From Bacteroidales bacterium (GTDB lineage: Bacteria; Bacteroidota; Bacteroidia; Bacteroidales; UBA932), in contig SUYQ01000013.1 of assembly GCA_015060325.1 (NCBI GenBank), forward strand, positions 1-64,000: a stretch of DNA of 64,000 bases, read 5' to 3'. A program made the translations under genes and the position numbers. The first letter of the stretch is position 1, and each line of letters opens with the position of its first letter. Below the pieces are notes generated by a model that ran no database searches, had not been told where the DNA came from, and was given only the letters and a program-made list of their open reading frames with translations. Below, one piece after another: positions 50,819-60,705 of the stretch.

Positions 50819-53044
50819 TTAAAATTTATATGTCAACATAAAATCAATCGTAAACGGTCTGATATACGATCCGGCCATCACATAATCATTCAGCAGCGAA
50901 GCGTCGGTAATAGTATCCGCCACATCAATGCTGCCCTTAGCACCATTCTGGAAGAGGACATTCACAAAATTGACAGACAGCTTCAACGGCTCGATTATGT
51001 TCCAGTCAACTCCGGCAAAGGTCTCCCAGTGTCCGGCGAAATATGCCAGATTGGTACGGCTCACATACTGACGGCTGTAATAGCGTGCGCTTGCCCAGAC
51101 CCTGAAATTCTTCCATGTGTATGACGGATCTATCTCCAGCATCCACTGAGAAATACCTGTGACATGCTTTCCGGTGTAGTCTATCACTTCCTTCGAACCG
51201 TCGCTGAAGACAAACTCATTGGTATAGTCCTTATAGCGCGGATCCTGCCATGTTCCGAGAAGGTGCATGTTGAAGCCGCCGAAATGGACATTTCCGTCGA
51301 GGGTGAATCCCAAGGTGCCGATTCCGTACTGGGCTGTCCAAGGAATGGTCTCGCTGACTCCGCCGATCTGCTTGGTCACGGTCATCACCCTTGCATTGTT
51401 CCAGCTGGCGATATATGAAGCCAGGGCTGTGACATTCATCCACTTGTTGTCATACATAAGTCCGCCTCGTCCGAATGCATTTCCCATGGCCTCACCTGTA
51501 GGGATCCTCTCGCTCTTGTAATACGCTCCGTTCATCGAAGTCATGCTGCAGAAGCCTTCTGCAATGAAGAACAGTCTGTCCACAAGCCTGAGGCTTATAT
51601 GCTCGGAAACTGCAAAATCCAAGGCAGGAAGCTCCATACGACGCAACTCGGACAGATTCCTGTCCGCAAGGTTGAATCCCTCGACCCTCCTGTTGATCTC
51701 CTCGTCACCGAAACGCGGTGCATGAAGCATGTTCTCATATAGAGGGCAAAGACGCACACCAGTACGGAACAGTAGACGCTCGGCAGGAGTGTAGTCATGC
51801 AGAGCATAGAGAGGAACGCTGAAACGGTATGAATCATAGAAAAGTCCGCTCATGTTCATTCCCCATGTAGGCTGGCCGTTCTTATAGAGTCGGGACGGAT
51901 TTGCCTCGACAGTATGTGCATAATAGAATGTAGAAGCCGAGTGCATCTGGGAAGAGAACAGGAGTTCCGCTCCCAGACGAAGCTTATGCTGCGGATTGAA
52001 ACGTCTGTCCGCAGTAAAACGCAGGTCCACATCCAGTTCCTCCTGGTTGTCCACAGTCACGAGACGGTTCTGCAGGTATCCTGAATATGCAGATCCGTCA
52101 GCAGAGGTAAATCCCTTTGCATCGGTCACATTGTCGATTCCGGCAAGACCGATCTTGGCCGACTGGCTCGGCTGCATGTAAAGGACATGAAGCTTCGCAT
52201 CCAGATTCCAGCCGCTGTCATGCCTGTGGTTGAACATGACAGAGAAATCATGAAGGTAGCGATGGTCCATATTGCCCAAAGACGCATGCTTTATGCTTCC
52301 GTCACGGACCTCCATATACCTTACCGCATCATCAGCAGTGAAATAGCAGTCCCTTCCGAGTCTGAAATTGCCGAAAGGCGAGATCGTTCCGTCACCATTA
52401 TATACGAAAGGTGCAAAGGAATATCCTCCGTCGATGTTGTCATTGCACACAGAGAATCTGTATGCCGCATCCAGAGTTGATCTGCCCCACCTTCTGCTCA
52501 GAGCCACATTGTACATCTGCTTCTTGTCCACGAACGGACGGTTCGGAGCATTGACATTGGTAGGGTCATTGTTTACATACGCGCCTATGGAGAAATACCA
52601 GCCCGGAGCATTCTTCACCGGACCGCTTACCGCTCCGTCAAAGCGGATGAGTCCGTTGGTGGAAGAACCTATCGTAAACGCGCCTGAGAACTCATCTCCT
52701 CCCACCCTTGTCCTGGAGTCAAGAAGGACGCTTATCTCGCCGGCTGTGATCACGGCATCCATAAGGCTGATAGAGCCCTTCGGCACGAACATATGGCCGC
52801 CGGCCCAATGATACTGGCTGCGCGGAAGGCTTATTCCATGAGCCATTCCGTCAACATACACCTTGGCGCCACCGCCGCTTTCAGGCAGACCGATGTTGAT
52901 CTCACGCGGAGTCGAAGCAGACTCGGCATTGAGCAGCATGTTTCTTTCGCTCTTCTTCTGGCCCGTTGCAAGAGTATCCGCCTCCTGCGCTCCTGAAGTC
53001 ACTCCCGCCACAAGAAGCGAAATCATGAATATCACTTTCCTCAT
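50819..53044 (-). CDS. TonB-dependent outer-membrane receptor without N-terminal carboxypeptidase-like domain
   Basis: A 741-residue outer-membrane protein: signal peptide (about 1-19), a plug region (about 40-190) and a beta-barrel finishing with an aromatic C-terminus (FMLTYKF). Unlike SusC it lacks the N-terminal extension, and it is about 290 residues shorter, so it belongs to the classic TonB-receptor type. It lies four bases from the nuclease gene and six from the DUF5689-like gene. A second transporter besides SusC in one operon suggests uptake of a further product such as a small phosphorylated or nucleoside-type ligand, but no ligand can be read from the sequence. Confidence 0.82.
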   Translation of the reverse strand: MRKVIFMISLLVAGVTSGAQEADTLATGQKKSERNMLLNAESASTPREINIGLPESGGGAKVYVDGMAHGISLPRSQYHWAGGHMFVPKGSISLMDAVITAGEISVLLDSRTRVGGDEFSGAFTIGSSTNGLIRFDGAVSGPVKNAPGWYFSIGAYVNNDPTNVNAPNRPFVDKKQMYNVALSRRWGRSTLDAAYRFSVCNDNIDGGYSFAPFVYNGDGTISPFGNFRLGRDCYFTADDAVRYMEVRDGSIKHASLGNMDHRYLHDFSVMFNHRHDSGWNLDAKLHVLYMQPSQSAKIGLAGIDNVTDAKGFTSADGSAYSGYLQNRLVTVDNQEELDVDLRFTADRRFNPQHKLRLGAELLFSSQMHSASTFYYAHTVEANPSRLYKNGQPTWGMNMSGLFYDSYRFSVPLYALHDYTPAERLLFRTGVRLCPLYENMLHAPRFGDEEINRRVEGFNLADRNLSELRRMELPALDFAVSEHISLRLVDRLFFIAEGFCSMTSMNGAYYKSERIPTGEAMGNAFGRGGLMYDNKWMNVTALASYIASWNNARVMTVTKQIGGVSETIPWTAQYGIGTLGFTLDGNVHFGGFNMHLLGTWQDPRYKDYTNEFVFSDGSKEVIDYTGKHVTGISQWMLEIDPSYTWKNFRVWASARYYSRQYVSRTNLAYFAGHWETFAGVDWNIIEPLKLSVNFVNVLFQNGAKGSIDVADTITDASLLNDYVMAGSYIRPFTIDFMLTYKF

Positions 53045-53916
53045 AGGCCCTTGTACTCTGGATCAAATATCGTATTAAGCGTATGCGCAAGACGATAGGC
53101 GCATATCTGTATCTGATAGATTATGAAATCGCCATGCTCCCTGTAGAATGAATCGTCATACTCGTTTCCGGGCTTCCATCCCCACTCATCATATATCTCC
53201 CAGCACCTTGCACCGCTCTCGTCGATCCAGTCCTGAACCGTACCGGCTACGATTTCCCTGCGTGAAGCGACGCTCATCGTATCTATATGCTCCGTAAAAG
53301 GCTTGAGCTTCTGATTGAACTCAGGATGCACCCTTTCAGGTCCACGGTCAAAAAGTCCATGATAGGAGTCCACCTTGCCGTTGTACTTTCCGTTCTCGAA
53401 GCCCCATCTCGAATCCAGACCGGAAACGCCCTTGAGGTCTGCCGGCATATTCTCGTAATAGTAATGTGCAGGACAGTGGGCGTCACCCATCAGATGGGTC
53501 AGATACTTCAGGTTGATCACCACCACCGAATCCGGCAGTTCCTTATAGTTCTTCAGTGTCTCGATAGATTTGACCAGATATGGAAAACCGTTACCGTTGG
53601 GATCCTGCCTTCCGGACTCCATCATGACCTTTCCGTTCTTGTCGATCGAGAACATGTGCCAGTATGTGGTACCGCGTATATAATCCGGAGCTTCACTCCA
53701 GTCCATGCCGCCCCAGTCATAGTCACGATAGACGTCCATCCACAATGAAATGTCCGACAGAGGAACGTCAAGGTACCTGTCCAGCTGTGCTCTGGTCGTT
53801 TCCGTACAGTTGCGCATCGCCATATAGCCGATAAGCTTATGAGCCCATGCCCATCCGTAGGAGACCTGAGTAAAACACAATACTGCAATTATCGATAAAA
53901 TCAGTTTACGCATCAT
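53041..53916 (-). CDS. Secreted S1/P1-family zinc nuclease
   Basis: A 291-residue exported enzyme of the S1/P1 nuclease (zinc-dependent phospholipase C-related) family. The signal peptide ends at about residue 21, just before WAWAH, which supplies the N-terminal Trp/His zinc ligands. The later zinc ligands are visible in SLWMDVYR (near 57), TYWHMFS (near 86), HLMGDAHCPAH (near 140) and YHGLFDRGP (near 190), the usual three-zinc set. Family members cut single-stranded DNA and RNA or remove 3'-phosphates. The phospholipase C relatives are a less likely alternative. It overlaps the TonB-receptor gene by four bases (ATGA-type), which ties the nuclease closely to outer-membrane uptake. Confidence 0.9.
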   Translation of the reverse strand: MMRKLILSIIAVLCFTQVSYGWAWAHKLIGYMAMRNCTETTRAQLDRYLDVPLSDISLWMDVYRDYDWGGMDWSEAPDYIRGTTYWHMFSIDKNGKVMMESGRQDPNGNGFPYLVKSIETLKNYKELPDSVVVINLKYLTHLMGDAHCPAHYYYENMPADLKGVSGLDSRWGFENGKYNGKVDSYHGLFDRGPERVHPEFNQKLKPFTEHIDTMSVASRREIVAGTVQDWIDESGARCWEIYDEWGWKPGNEYDDSFYREHGDFIIYQIQICAYRLAHTLNTIFDPEYKGL

Positions 53917-53921
53917 GAACT

Positions 53922-55544
53922 TTACTTTTTATATTCGATGAAAATCGATCCTATTGAAATAAGGGCCTTTGCCTCAGACGCAGGGGTTATGTCGTAGCTT
54001 CCGGGAACCTCAGCAGGCTCGTGAGGGTTTGAACGGAGTGCAAAGCCCATCACGCCGGCCGGAGTCAGCCTTATGATGACATTCTGCTTGCCTGCAACCT
54101 CAGCCGGAAGGTTGAACACATGTCCCTGAGAGCCGATACCGAAATCATACTGGGTATGGAAATTCTTGTTGTACTTGCCGGTATTGACCTTCTTGCTCCA
54201 GCATGGAAGAGGACGGAGAGAGAAGGAATCATCTCCCGTACATGCTTCCTGCAGGGTCACGAATTCGCCGCCATCAACAGAACACTGCACCATCCATCTT
54301 GCAGGAAAACCCCATGAGTTCACCATGTTGATATCTCCCGCAGCCATCTCGAAACACAGTTGCATCGGCTGGCCAGGCTTCACCTTGGCAGCCGAGAACT
54401 CGACAAAGATGGAATTTGCAGACTCTGCCATTCCCATGTTGTTCCATTTATACCAGTCCTTGGCAAGGCAGTCAAACATGATGGCACCGTTCCAGACGGC
54501 TCCCTGTCGTGCAGGAGTGAGGTTGTTCCAGTCGCTGGTCGTATAGGTCTTGGCACCGGTATCGGTCCAGATGTAGGCCTTTCCTCCCGTATCACTCAAG
54601 ATCCTGTCCCCGCTCTGGCGTTCCTCGCTCGGACCCGCATTCTCATAGTCCAGGAGCTTTCCGTTGAGACCGTCAAGAATCCATCCTGTCAGCATGGTCC
54701 ATGCTGAAGACTTCTTCTTAGGATCGATGTTTATGTCGCTCTTTGCAAGAGGACGGATCAGATAGCGTCCTGTGTTGCTTCCGTACCTGCGCATCTGCTC
54801 GTCTGTCAGCACACCTGTAAGCTTGCCTGAGCCCTGAGGGACACCGTCGCCGTCCCTTCGCCAGTCACAGAGGGTATTGACCGCCATGCCGATCGCATCA
54901 CCATGGGCATCCCTCATCATGGCACGGCCTCCGTCCATACGGAAATTTACCTCCTTCTTATACTCCTTGTGGTACTTCTCGACGTACTGTCCGTAGTTCT
55001 CCTTGATATTGATGATGGCGCCATCCTTGAAGGCAAACTCGATATCCTTCAATGTCACCATCGTGTAGATGTCGTCGTCGGTCAGTTCGCTGATGAGCTT
55101 CTCCTTCACAGTGACACTCTCTGCCGAACCAGGCCTTCTGGAAATAACAGCAGTAGGAGTGAGACCGGCAACCGTAACGGAACCCGTCCTGTCACTCACC
55201 CTCAGTCTGCCTCCGTTGACATCAAGAGTGATGACATCGTATCTGTGCAGGTCATTGTATGCTCCTGCATCAAAGATCAGACGCATGCCTCTGCTGCCGT
55301 CGGTTTCCTGCACATAAGCCACCTTTCTGGTCATCGACATGTCGACATCCTGATAGGTGGTATTGGGATTCAATGCCACATTTTCATTCTCGCACTCGCT
55401 GATCACGATGACCTCCATAAGAGGCACACCTGAAAGGATCGGGCGATAGCCAGGAACAGCACGCCCTGCCAGGTCACTGATCGGACCGGCAAGGCAGAAC
55501 TGTCCCAGAAGTGCAAGAATGCATACTGAGATTATATGCTTCAT
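53922..55544 (-). CDS. DUF5689-like exported protein (paralogue 2)
   Basis: From the start at 55544 the protein is 540 residues with the signal peptide MKHIISVCILALLGQFCLAG. The frame is open further upstream to 55622, but that part overlaps the preceding gene and would hide the signal peptide. ATG codons at 55556 and 55544 are both usable, and the latter is preferred. The protein shares its module order with the protein at 49217-50812: two DUF5689-like segments (ELTDDDIYTMVTLKDIEF near 150, WRRDGDGVPQGSGKL near 230) and a C-terminal sandwich (SWGFPARWMVQCSVDGGEF near 415). Pairing two such proteins with one nuclease suggests surface capture of a nucleic-acid-like ligand. That is inference. 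Confidence 0.65.
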   Translation of the reverse strand: MKHIISVCILALLGQFCLAGPISDLAGRAVPGYRPILSGVPLMEVIVISECENENVALNPNTTYQDVDMSMTRKVAYVQETDGSRGMRLIFDAGAYNDLHRYDVITLDVNGGRLRVSDRTGSVTVAGLTPTAVISRRPGSAESVTVKEKLISELTDDDIYTMVTLKDIEFAFKDGAIINIKENYGQYVEKYHKEYKKEVNFRMDGGRAMMRDAHGDAIGMAVNTLCDWRRDGDGVPQGSGKLTGVLTDEQMRRYGSNTGRYLIRPLAKSDINIDPKKKSSAWTMLTGWILDGLNGKLLDYENAGPSEERQSGDRILSDTGGKAYIWTDTGAKTYTTSDWNNLTPARQGAVWNGAIMFDCLAKDWYKWNNMGMAESANSIFVEFSAAKVKPGQPMQLCFEMAAGDINMVNSWGFPARWMVQCSVDGGEFVTLQEACTGDDSFSLRPLPCWSKKVNTGKYNKNFHTQYDFGIGSQGHVFNLPAEVAGKQNVIIRLTPAGVMGFALRSNPHEPAEVPGSYDITPASEAKALISIGSIFIEYKK

Positions 55545-55558
55545 ATCAACATTCATTA

Positions 55559-58500
55559 TCATTTGAAGTCGCCGAACTGTATGCTGTCGGTCACCTTGTA
55601 ATCCGATCCGGTACCGAAGCACATGCTCTTATAGTTATCCGCAGTCAGGGCTGTACCTTCGAAAGAGCCCTTTACCCAGATGTTTGTGAGGGTTGTGGTG
55701 ATCTTGCCATCCTTTGTCTGATCTGTCAGACGGCCCACAAACATTCCAGAATATCCAGCACCGCTTGAGACCACATCTGCAGCAACAGAACAGTTGCTTA
55801 TGGTAGTAGTCTTATTCGCCTCGACCTGTCCGATGAATCCGCCGATATACTGATTTGCGTAGGTATTATTTACTGCCATGGTACTATGGGTACCTGTTAT
55901 CGTATTGTCATAGCAGATGCCGACAACTGCACCCAAAGTAGCCTTTCCACCGCTTGCATTGTTTGTGAGGGTTCCGCTCATTGTACAGTTCTTCACAACA
56001 AGACTCTTGTTCGGCATCTGGCCGACGAGACCTCCCATATAGATGTTCAAGGCCGTCGTCTTCCTGTCGTTGGTCACATCACCTGTGTTGTCGCAACCGT
56101 CAAGGGTCACAGCTTCGTCAGCGTAACCAAGGACTCCTCCGATCGCCATAGGATATGGATTGGCGGCAGAGTTGAAGCCGACTGTAACGGAGTTCTTGTT
56201 ATCACAGTCTGTCAATGTGATTGCCTTGGTAGGAGCATATCCGACGATACCGCCGACACATCCTGCATTTGTTTCAGATGCATCCTTGACCTCACCGTTG
56301 TTGGTACAGTCTGTAACTATGCCGTTCTCTGCACTTCCGACAATACCTCCAAGTCTGAAATGCTTGAAGCTGTTCTTGAGCTGGGCACTTGTAGTGTTGG
56401 TAACAGAACCGTTGTTCACACAACCCTTCAATGTTCCGGCAACATGGTAGTATCCCACGATTCCGCCGGTAAATGTGCTCCACTCACCTGCTCCTGTCGA
56501 GCCGTTAAGGACGGCACCGCCATTTGTACAGCCGGTCACATCCGTAACATGAGTATCGCTGTTTGGAACACCGTTAAGGAAGGCTGCGATTCCGCCGACA
56601 TACATGCGTGATGCACCGGCTCCGGTCTTCTCAACCTTTCCTGTATTTGAACAGTTGTCGATAGTGAGCTTACATGGCTGATAGACCTTGTCTGCAATAT
56701 TACCGGCATGACCGCCAAGGATTCCCGCAACACCGCTAAGCATGGTTCCATCCTCAGCACCCGCAGCAGCAAAAATGACGTCACCGCTGTTTGCGTTGTC
56801 CCTGATTGCATTTTCACCGTCAGTCGCAGCCTCAATTCGTCCCACGATACCACCGAGAGTGACTCCGATACCGGCAGGCGCATCTCCGGTATTTGTCACC
56901 TTTCCTGCGTTCCTGTTGCCGGTCACTACTGTATTAGCCTTCTGAATCATTCCGACAACACCGCCGAGAGAAACACGGCTGACTACCTTGGTATTCGACA
57001 CTTTTCCATGGTTTTCGCAGCCTGATACTGTATTTACATCAGCTACTCCACCTATGTTGCCGACTACGCCGCCGAGTGCAGTCCAGTTGCTGACAGCACC
57101 GTTGTTTGTGACAGGGCCATAGTTCTTGAAACCTGTAACGTCTATAGGCTTGCTGATGATCGATCCCACGAATCCACCGATACGTACTACGCCAGATGCT
57201 GGTGAATCATTAGTCAGAGCACCCTTTGCAGAACCGGCCTCACCATTCACACAGTTTGTGATCGTACCGCACGCATTGTTCATGAATCCTACGATACCAC
57301 CGATGTTGGTAGCACCGGTAACTGCTGTAGAAGTGCTTGACTTCACAGCACCGAGATTGACGCATGAGTCGAAGTTGACTGTGTTGGCAATTGCTGCGAT
57401 ACCTCCGAGGTTGACATCAACCTTGGTGCTGTTGGTTCCGTCGAACAATACAGTACCGTGATTCTCGCAGCCTGTCATCGTCAGACCGACTTTTGTAGCC
57501 GCCAATGCAGCTACACCACCACAATAAACCGTACCTGCTGCTGATGCAGAATATGTCAGGTCGCCATAGTTACGGCACCCGGTCATCCTTGAATCAGAAT
57601 CGGCAAGGAAATAAGCACAGATACCACCGAGATAGTCTCCCTTTGCACCGCTTGCCGCATCCTGAGAAATCCTGACATCTCCGTAGTTAGCCACATCTGT
57701 AATTGTGACTCCACCACGCACCTCACCTGCAAGGCTGGCAGCATATACCACATCACCCGCAGGAGCTGTTGCTGTAAACGAACATCCCTCACCGAAAGTA
57801 AGGTCCTGGACGGTAGCACCCTGCAGTTTCCTGAAGAATGCAGCATGTCCCTCCTTCTCGATCACGAAATTGTCAATGGTCTTGCCGTTTCCGTGGAAGA
57901 CACCGCTGAACTGATTAGGAGTCCAGTTGTCAGATGTGATCACTCCCTTGCAATCTATGTCTGATTTCAGGAACACGCGGTCTTCAGGTTTCCATGAAGC
58001 TGCGTTCTCATTCCATGCAAGGAGTTCTTCGGCAGTAGCGATCTCGATGATCGAGCGCACACCGGCATCCATCTGCACCACCTTGATCTCTGCAGTTGTT
58101 CCTTCGTAGACAAGAGTGATTACCGCTTCCCTGCTGGATGAAGTCTCGTTCTCAAGCAAAGTGTAGCGGAGCATTCCGCCATCCAGCCTTACATCCTTGA
58201 TGAATTCATCGTTGGAAACAGTACACTCAACCTTTTCGGCAATTCCGGTAAAGTTCATGAGTCCTCCCTTGACAGTCTCGAAACATTCCTTCTCTTCAGG
58301 ACCATATACCACGCTGTCATCCAGGATCAGTCTTCCCGGCTGATTGCTCTGACGCACAATCACCTCAGCCTTATACTGAACCTCGTCAGGATCGGTGAAC
58401 TGCAATGAAATCGTTGCTATCCTTTCCACTCCGCTGTCATTTGCAGGGACCTGGAAAGAAACGTCATAGACATACTCAGACTCACCGGAAGCATTTCCGA

Positions 58501-59005
58501 TCTTGCAGCTCTCGATCCACTTCGAATCGGTCTCCGGAACAAGTGTTCCGATGAATGACGGCGGCAGATTGGATCTGAGCTTCGCCACTACCGTACCTGC
58601 GCAATCAGCAAGGTCGATGCCCTCCTGATTCAGGAATTCCATCACGATCTTAGTTATCGGAGATACCTGGACCACAGGTATCACCTTGGTTTCCACACCG
58701 TCTGAAATGGTCATGTTGAAAGACCTCTTGAGTGCTTCATTCTGAGCAAACTCGACAGTGACCATGGTCACTCCTGTTCCGGAAGTCTTGTCGAAAGTGA
58801 CCCAGTCGACGTCCCTGTCCAGACTGATGGTCCAGTCGCCCGAGCAATACACCATGAAGGTATACTTGCCACCTTCGTGCTTGACATCGATCTTCTCATA
58901 ATCGAGTTCAAGCTCCTCATACTCTTCCTCAAATTTGTTCTGACATGCAGGCATTGCCGCAATGCAGACGAAAAGGATGCAGATAAATCTATATATATTC
59001 TTCAT
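55559..59005 (-). CDS. Surface lipoprotein with BACON-like and GLUG-type repeats
   Basis: An 1148-residue lipoprotein (lipobox PAC, Cys21, followed by the acidic stretch NKFEEEYEELE). A BACON-like domain (about 35-115, CSGDWTISLDRDVDWVTF) and a second Ig-like region reach about 320. From about 330 to 1100 it is made of repeating units of roughly 40-60 residues with the pattern xxCxNxGxVxxxxxxxxxxxGGIxG, as in GLUG-type repeats, which fold into beta-helical or solenoid stretches on surface proteins. It is encoded just after SusD, the position where Sus operons place glycan- or ligand-binding lipoproteins (SusE/F-like). It probably binds the substrate at the cell surface. No enzyme motif is seen. 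Confidence 0.78.
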   Translation of the reverse strand: MKNIYRFICILFVCIAAMPACQNKFEEEYEELELDYEKIDVKHEGGKYTFMVYCSGDWTISLDRDVDWVTFDKTSGTGVTMVTVEFAQNEALKRSFNMTISDGVETKVIPVVQVSPITKIVMEFLNQEGIDLADCAGTVVAKLRSNLPPSFIGTLVPETDSKWIESCKIGNASGESEYVYDVSFQVPANDSGVERIATISLQFTDPDEVQYKAEVIVRQSNQPGRLILDDSVVYGPEEKECFETVKGGLMNFTGIAEKVECTVSNDEFIKDVRLDGGMLRYTLLENETSSSREAVITLVYEGTTAEIKVVQMDAGVRSIIEIATAEELLAWNENAASWKPEDRVFLKSDIDCKGVITSDNWTPNQFSGVFHGNGKTIDNFVIEKEGHAAFFRKLQGATVQDLTFGEGCSFTATAPAGDVVYAASLAGEVRGGVTITDVANYGDVRISQDAASGAKGDYLGGICAYFLADSDSRMTGCRNYGDLTYSASAAGTVYCGGVAALAATKVGLTMTGCENHGTVLFDGTNSTKVDVNLGGIAAIANTVNFDSCVNLGAVKSSTSTAVTGATNIGGIVGFMNNACGTITNCVNGEAGSAKGALTNDSPASGVVRIGGFVGSIISKPIDVTGFKNYGPVTNNGAVSNWTALGGVVGNIGGVADVNTVSGCENHGKVSNTKVVSRVSLGGVVGMIQKANTVVTGNRNAGKVTNTGDAPAGIGVTLGGIVGRIEAATDGENAIRDNANSGDVIFAAAGAEDGTMLSGVAGILGGHAGNIADKVYQPCKLTIDNCSNTGKVEKTGAGASRMYVGGIAAFLNGVPNSDTHVTDVTGCTNGGAVLNGSTGAGEWSTFTGGIVGYYHVAGTLKGCVNNGSVTNTTSAQLKNSFKHFRLGGIVGSAENGIVTDCTNNGEVKDASETNAGCVGGIVGYAPTKAITLTDCDNKNSVTVGFNSAANPYPMAIGGVLGYADEAVTLDGCDNTGDVTNDRKTTALNIYMGGLVGQMPNKSLVVKNCTMSGTLTNNASGGKATLGAVVGICYDNTITGTHSTMAVNNTYANQYIGGFIGQVEANKTTTISNCSVAADVVSSGAGYSGMFVGRLTDQTKDGKITTTLTNIWVKGSFEGTALTADNYKSMCFGTGSDYKVTDSIQFGDFK

Positions 59006-59011
59006 AATTCA

Positions 59012-60691
59012 TCAATTAAGACCGGATGCCTCATACTCAGGATTGCTCAGGGCATATCCGGACAAAGCGCACTGCTTGTCTGGGATAGGATAGTATCTGT
59101 GACAAGGCTGTGCATTGTTCTTGATCTGTGCATTATACTTCTTGACCTCATCATACCAGATGCCCCAGCGCACCAGGTCAAACTTTCTCATGAACTCACC
59201 GCCGAGCTCTCTTGCCCTTTCAGCGCGGAGGAAAGTCAGGAAGTCCTCATATCCGGTAAAGTCGGTATACGGATCCACATCTGCTCTTTCACGTACCATG
59301 TTCAGGTAACGCATGCACAGGGCAGGATCGTGTTCCAGCTCGGCATGACACTCAGCCATCATGAGCACTGCATCGGCATATCTGAAGATACGGTAATTGT
59401 TGGAGTCATATGTGTTTTCCATATCAGGACACCAGAATTTCGATCCGGCCCAGCCGATTCCCCATGTCCTGGTCTCGCCGAAGGTTCCACCGGTCTCGTA
59501 GTTACCCAATCCTACGGCATACTCGATTCTACGGTCGATCTTCTTTCCTCTGATCTCCTTCTTGGCCCATGCCTCGAGGTCGATCTTGGTAAGGTATCTT
59601 TCCCTTCCGTCTCCAGCCTTATATGTAGCTGTAAGGTCATAAGTAAGAGGAAGCGGATCAAACAGGCACTTGGCTCCTGACTCAGAAGTCACCTTTCCAT
59701 ATGCAGGGCGGAACAGAGTGTAGTAGTCAGTAGCCCTGAGTGAATTCCAGTTAGGGAGAGTGGTGCCGTATCCTGTCAGCTGAACGCCATCGAAAAGATC
59801 CTTAGACCTGTCGTATTTAGGCGTCATGATAGCTGCCACATTACCGTAGTATCTCACGCCGTCACGCGAATACTCATGCTGGATCTCGAAAATGCTCTCG
59901 GCTGTGTTCTTGTATCTCCACTGCACCTCATGCAAAGGATAGGTTGCCTCGGACAGGTCACCGTAAAGCTTCTCGAGCGAATCAAGCGGAGCAAGTGCCA
60001 TCTCCCACTCCTGGTTCCACATCGCGAACTTGGCCATCAGCATAAGTCCGTGGGCATATCCGCTTCTGTTGTTCGGAGCCTCGCCACCGCGCACCTTCAG
60101 ACCGTTCTCTTCAGTGAAGTAAGGGATCGCATTATCACGCAGATCCTTGTAGAGTCTCATTCTGATTGTGTCAGCCGGAGTACGCTCCAGGTAACGGATG
60201 CTGTCCTGCACCGCATAGCTGTCGACCATACATGTGTAGTAAGGCACACCGTCGAACATCGATGTCAGGATGTAATAGTACATGGCTCTCATCACACGGC
60301 CTTCTGCCGCAAGAGGAGCTTTGAGATTGTCATCGATCGGAGCCGTCTCAATGTTTGCAATGGCCTCATTGCAGTACATGATGCCCTTGTAGCAGTTCTC
60401 CCACACCCTGGCACCGACCTGCGGCTTGGATGGAGAGACATCAAGCGAAGAGTCACCTGACGACGAAGACGAACGCCAAAGGTCACTGCAGGCCTCTGTA
60501 GCGATCATGAAGTCCGCAACATAGATATTGTTCAAAGGAGCATAACATGAGTTCAATGCAGCCTTGCACTGATCTACAGTCTTATAGAAGTTGTGCTTGT
60601 TCACAAAGAATGTAGGTTCCTCCTTAAGAGAGCATGATGCTGCAATACAAAGGACTGAAGCAAGCAGGATATTCTTTAATATTCTTTTCAT
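59012..60691 (-). CDS. SusD/RagB-family nutrient-binding lipoprotein
   Basis: A SusD-like lipoprotein of 559 residues from the start at 60691 (MKRILKNILLASVLCIAASC, Cys20, then SLKEEP). The frame extends five residues further to an ATG that overlaps the SusC stop codon, but the ATG at 60691 has GGAGG eight bases ahead and gives a proper signal peptide. Typical features are the TPR-like helical half with NEAIANIE near 110 and RGGEAPNNRSGYAHGLMLMAKF near 205, the RIFRYADAVLMMAECHAEL segment near 440 and GGEFMRKFDLVRWG near 500. SusD caps the SusC channel and binds substrate. It is directly downstream of its SusC partner. Confidence 0.95.
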   Translation of the reverse strand: MKRILKNILLASVLCIAASCSLKEEPTFFVNKHNFYKTVDQCKAALNSCYAPLNNIYVADFMIATEACSDLWRSSSSSGDSSLDVSPSKPQVGARVWENCYKGIMYCNEAIANIETAPIDDNLKAPLAAEGRVMRAMYYYILTSMFDGVPYYTCMVDSYAVQDSIRYLERTPADTIRMRLYKDLRDNAIPYFTEENGLKVRGGEAPNNRSGYAHGLMLMAKFAMWNQEWEMALAPLDSLEKLYGDLSEATYPLHEVQWRYKNTAESIFEIQHEYSRDGVRYYGNVAAIMTPKYDRSKDLFDGVQLTGYGTTLPNWNSLRATDYYTLFRPAYGKVTSESGAKCLFDPLPLTYDLTATYKAGDGRERYLTKIDLEAWAKKEIRGKKIDRRIEYAVGLGNYETGGTFGETRTWGIGWAGSKFWCPDMENTYDSNNYRIFRYADAVLMMAECHAELEHDPALCMRYLNMVRERADVDPYTDFTGYEDFLTFLRAERARELGGEFMRKFDLVRWGIWYDEVKKYNAQIKNNAQPCHRYYPIPDKQCALSGYALSNPEYEASGLN

Positions 60692-60705
60692 TTCCATATC
60701 CTCCA

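Noticed and set aside
55559..58000. Repeat array at DNA level in the GLUG-type lipoprotein gene
   Set aside because: The periodicity is a protein-level pattern of Gly, Cys and Asn in solenoid repeats; the DNA copies are too diverged to be a separate element.
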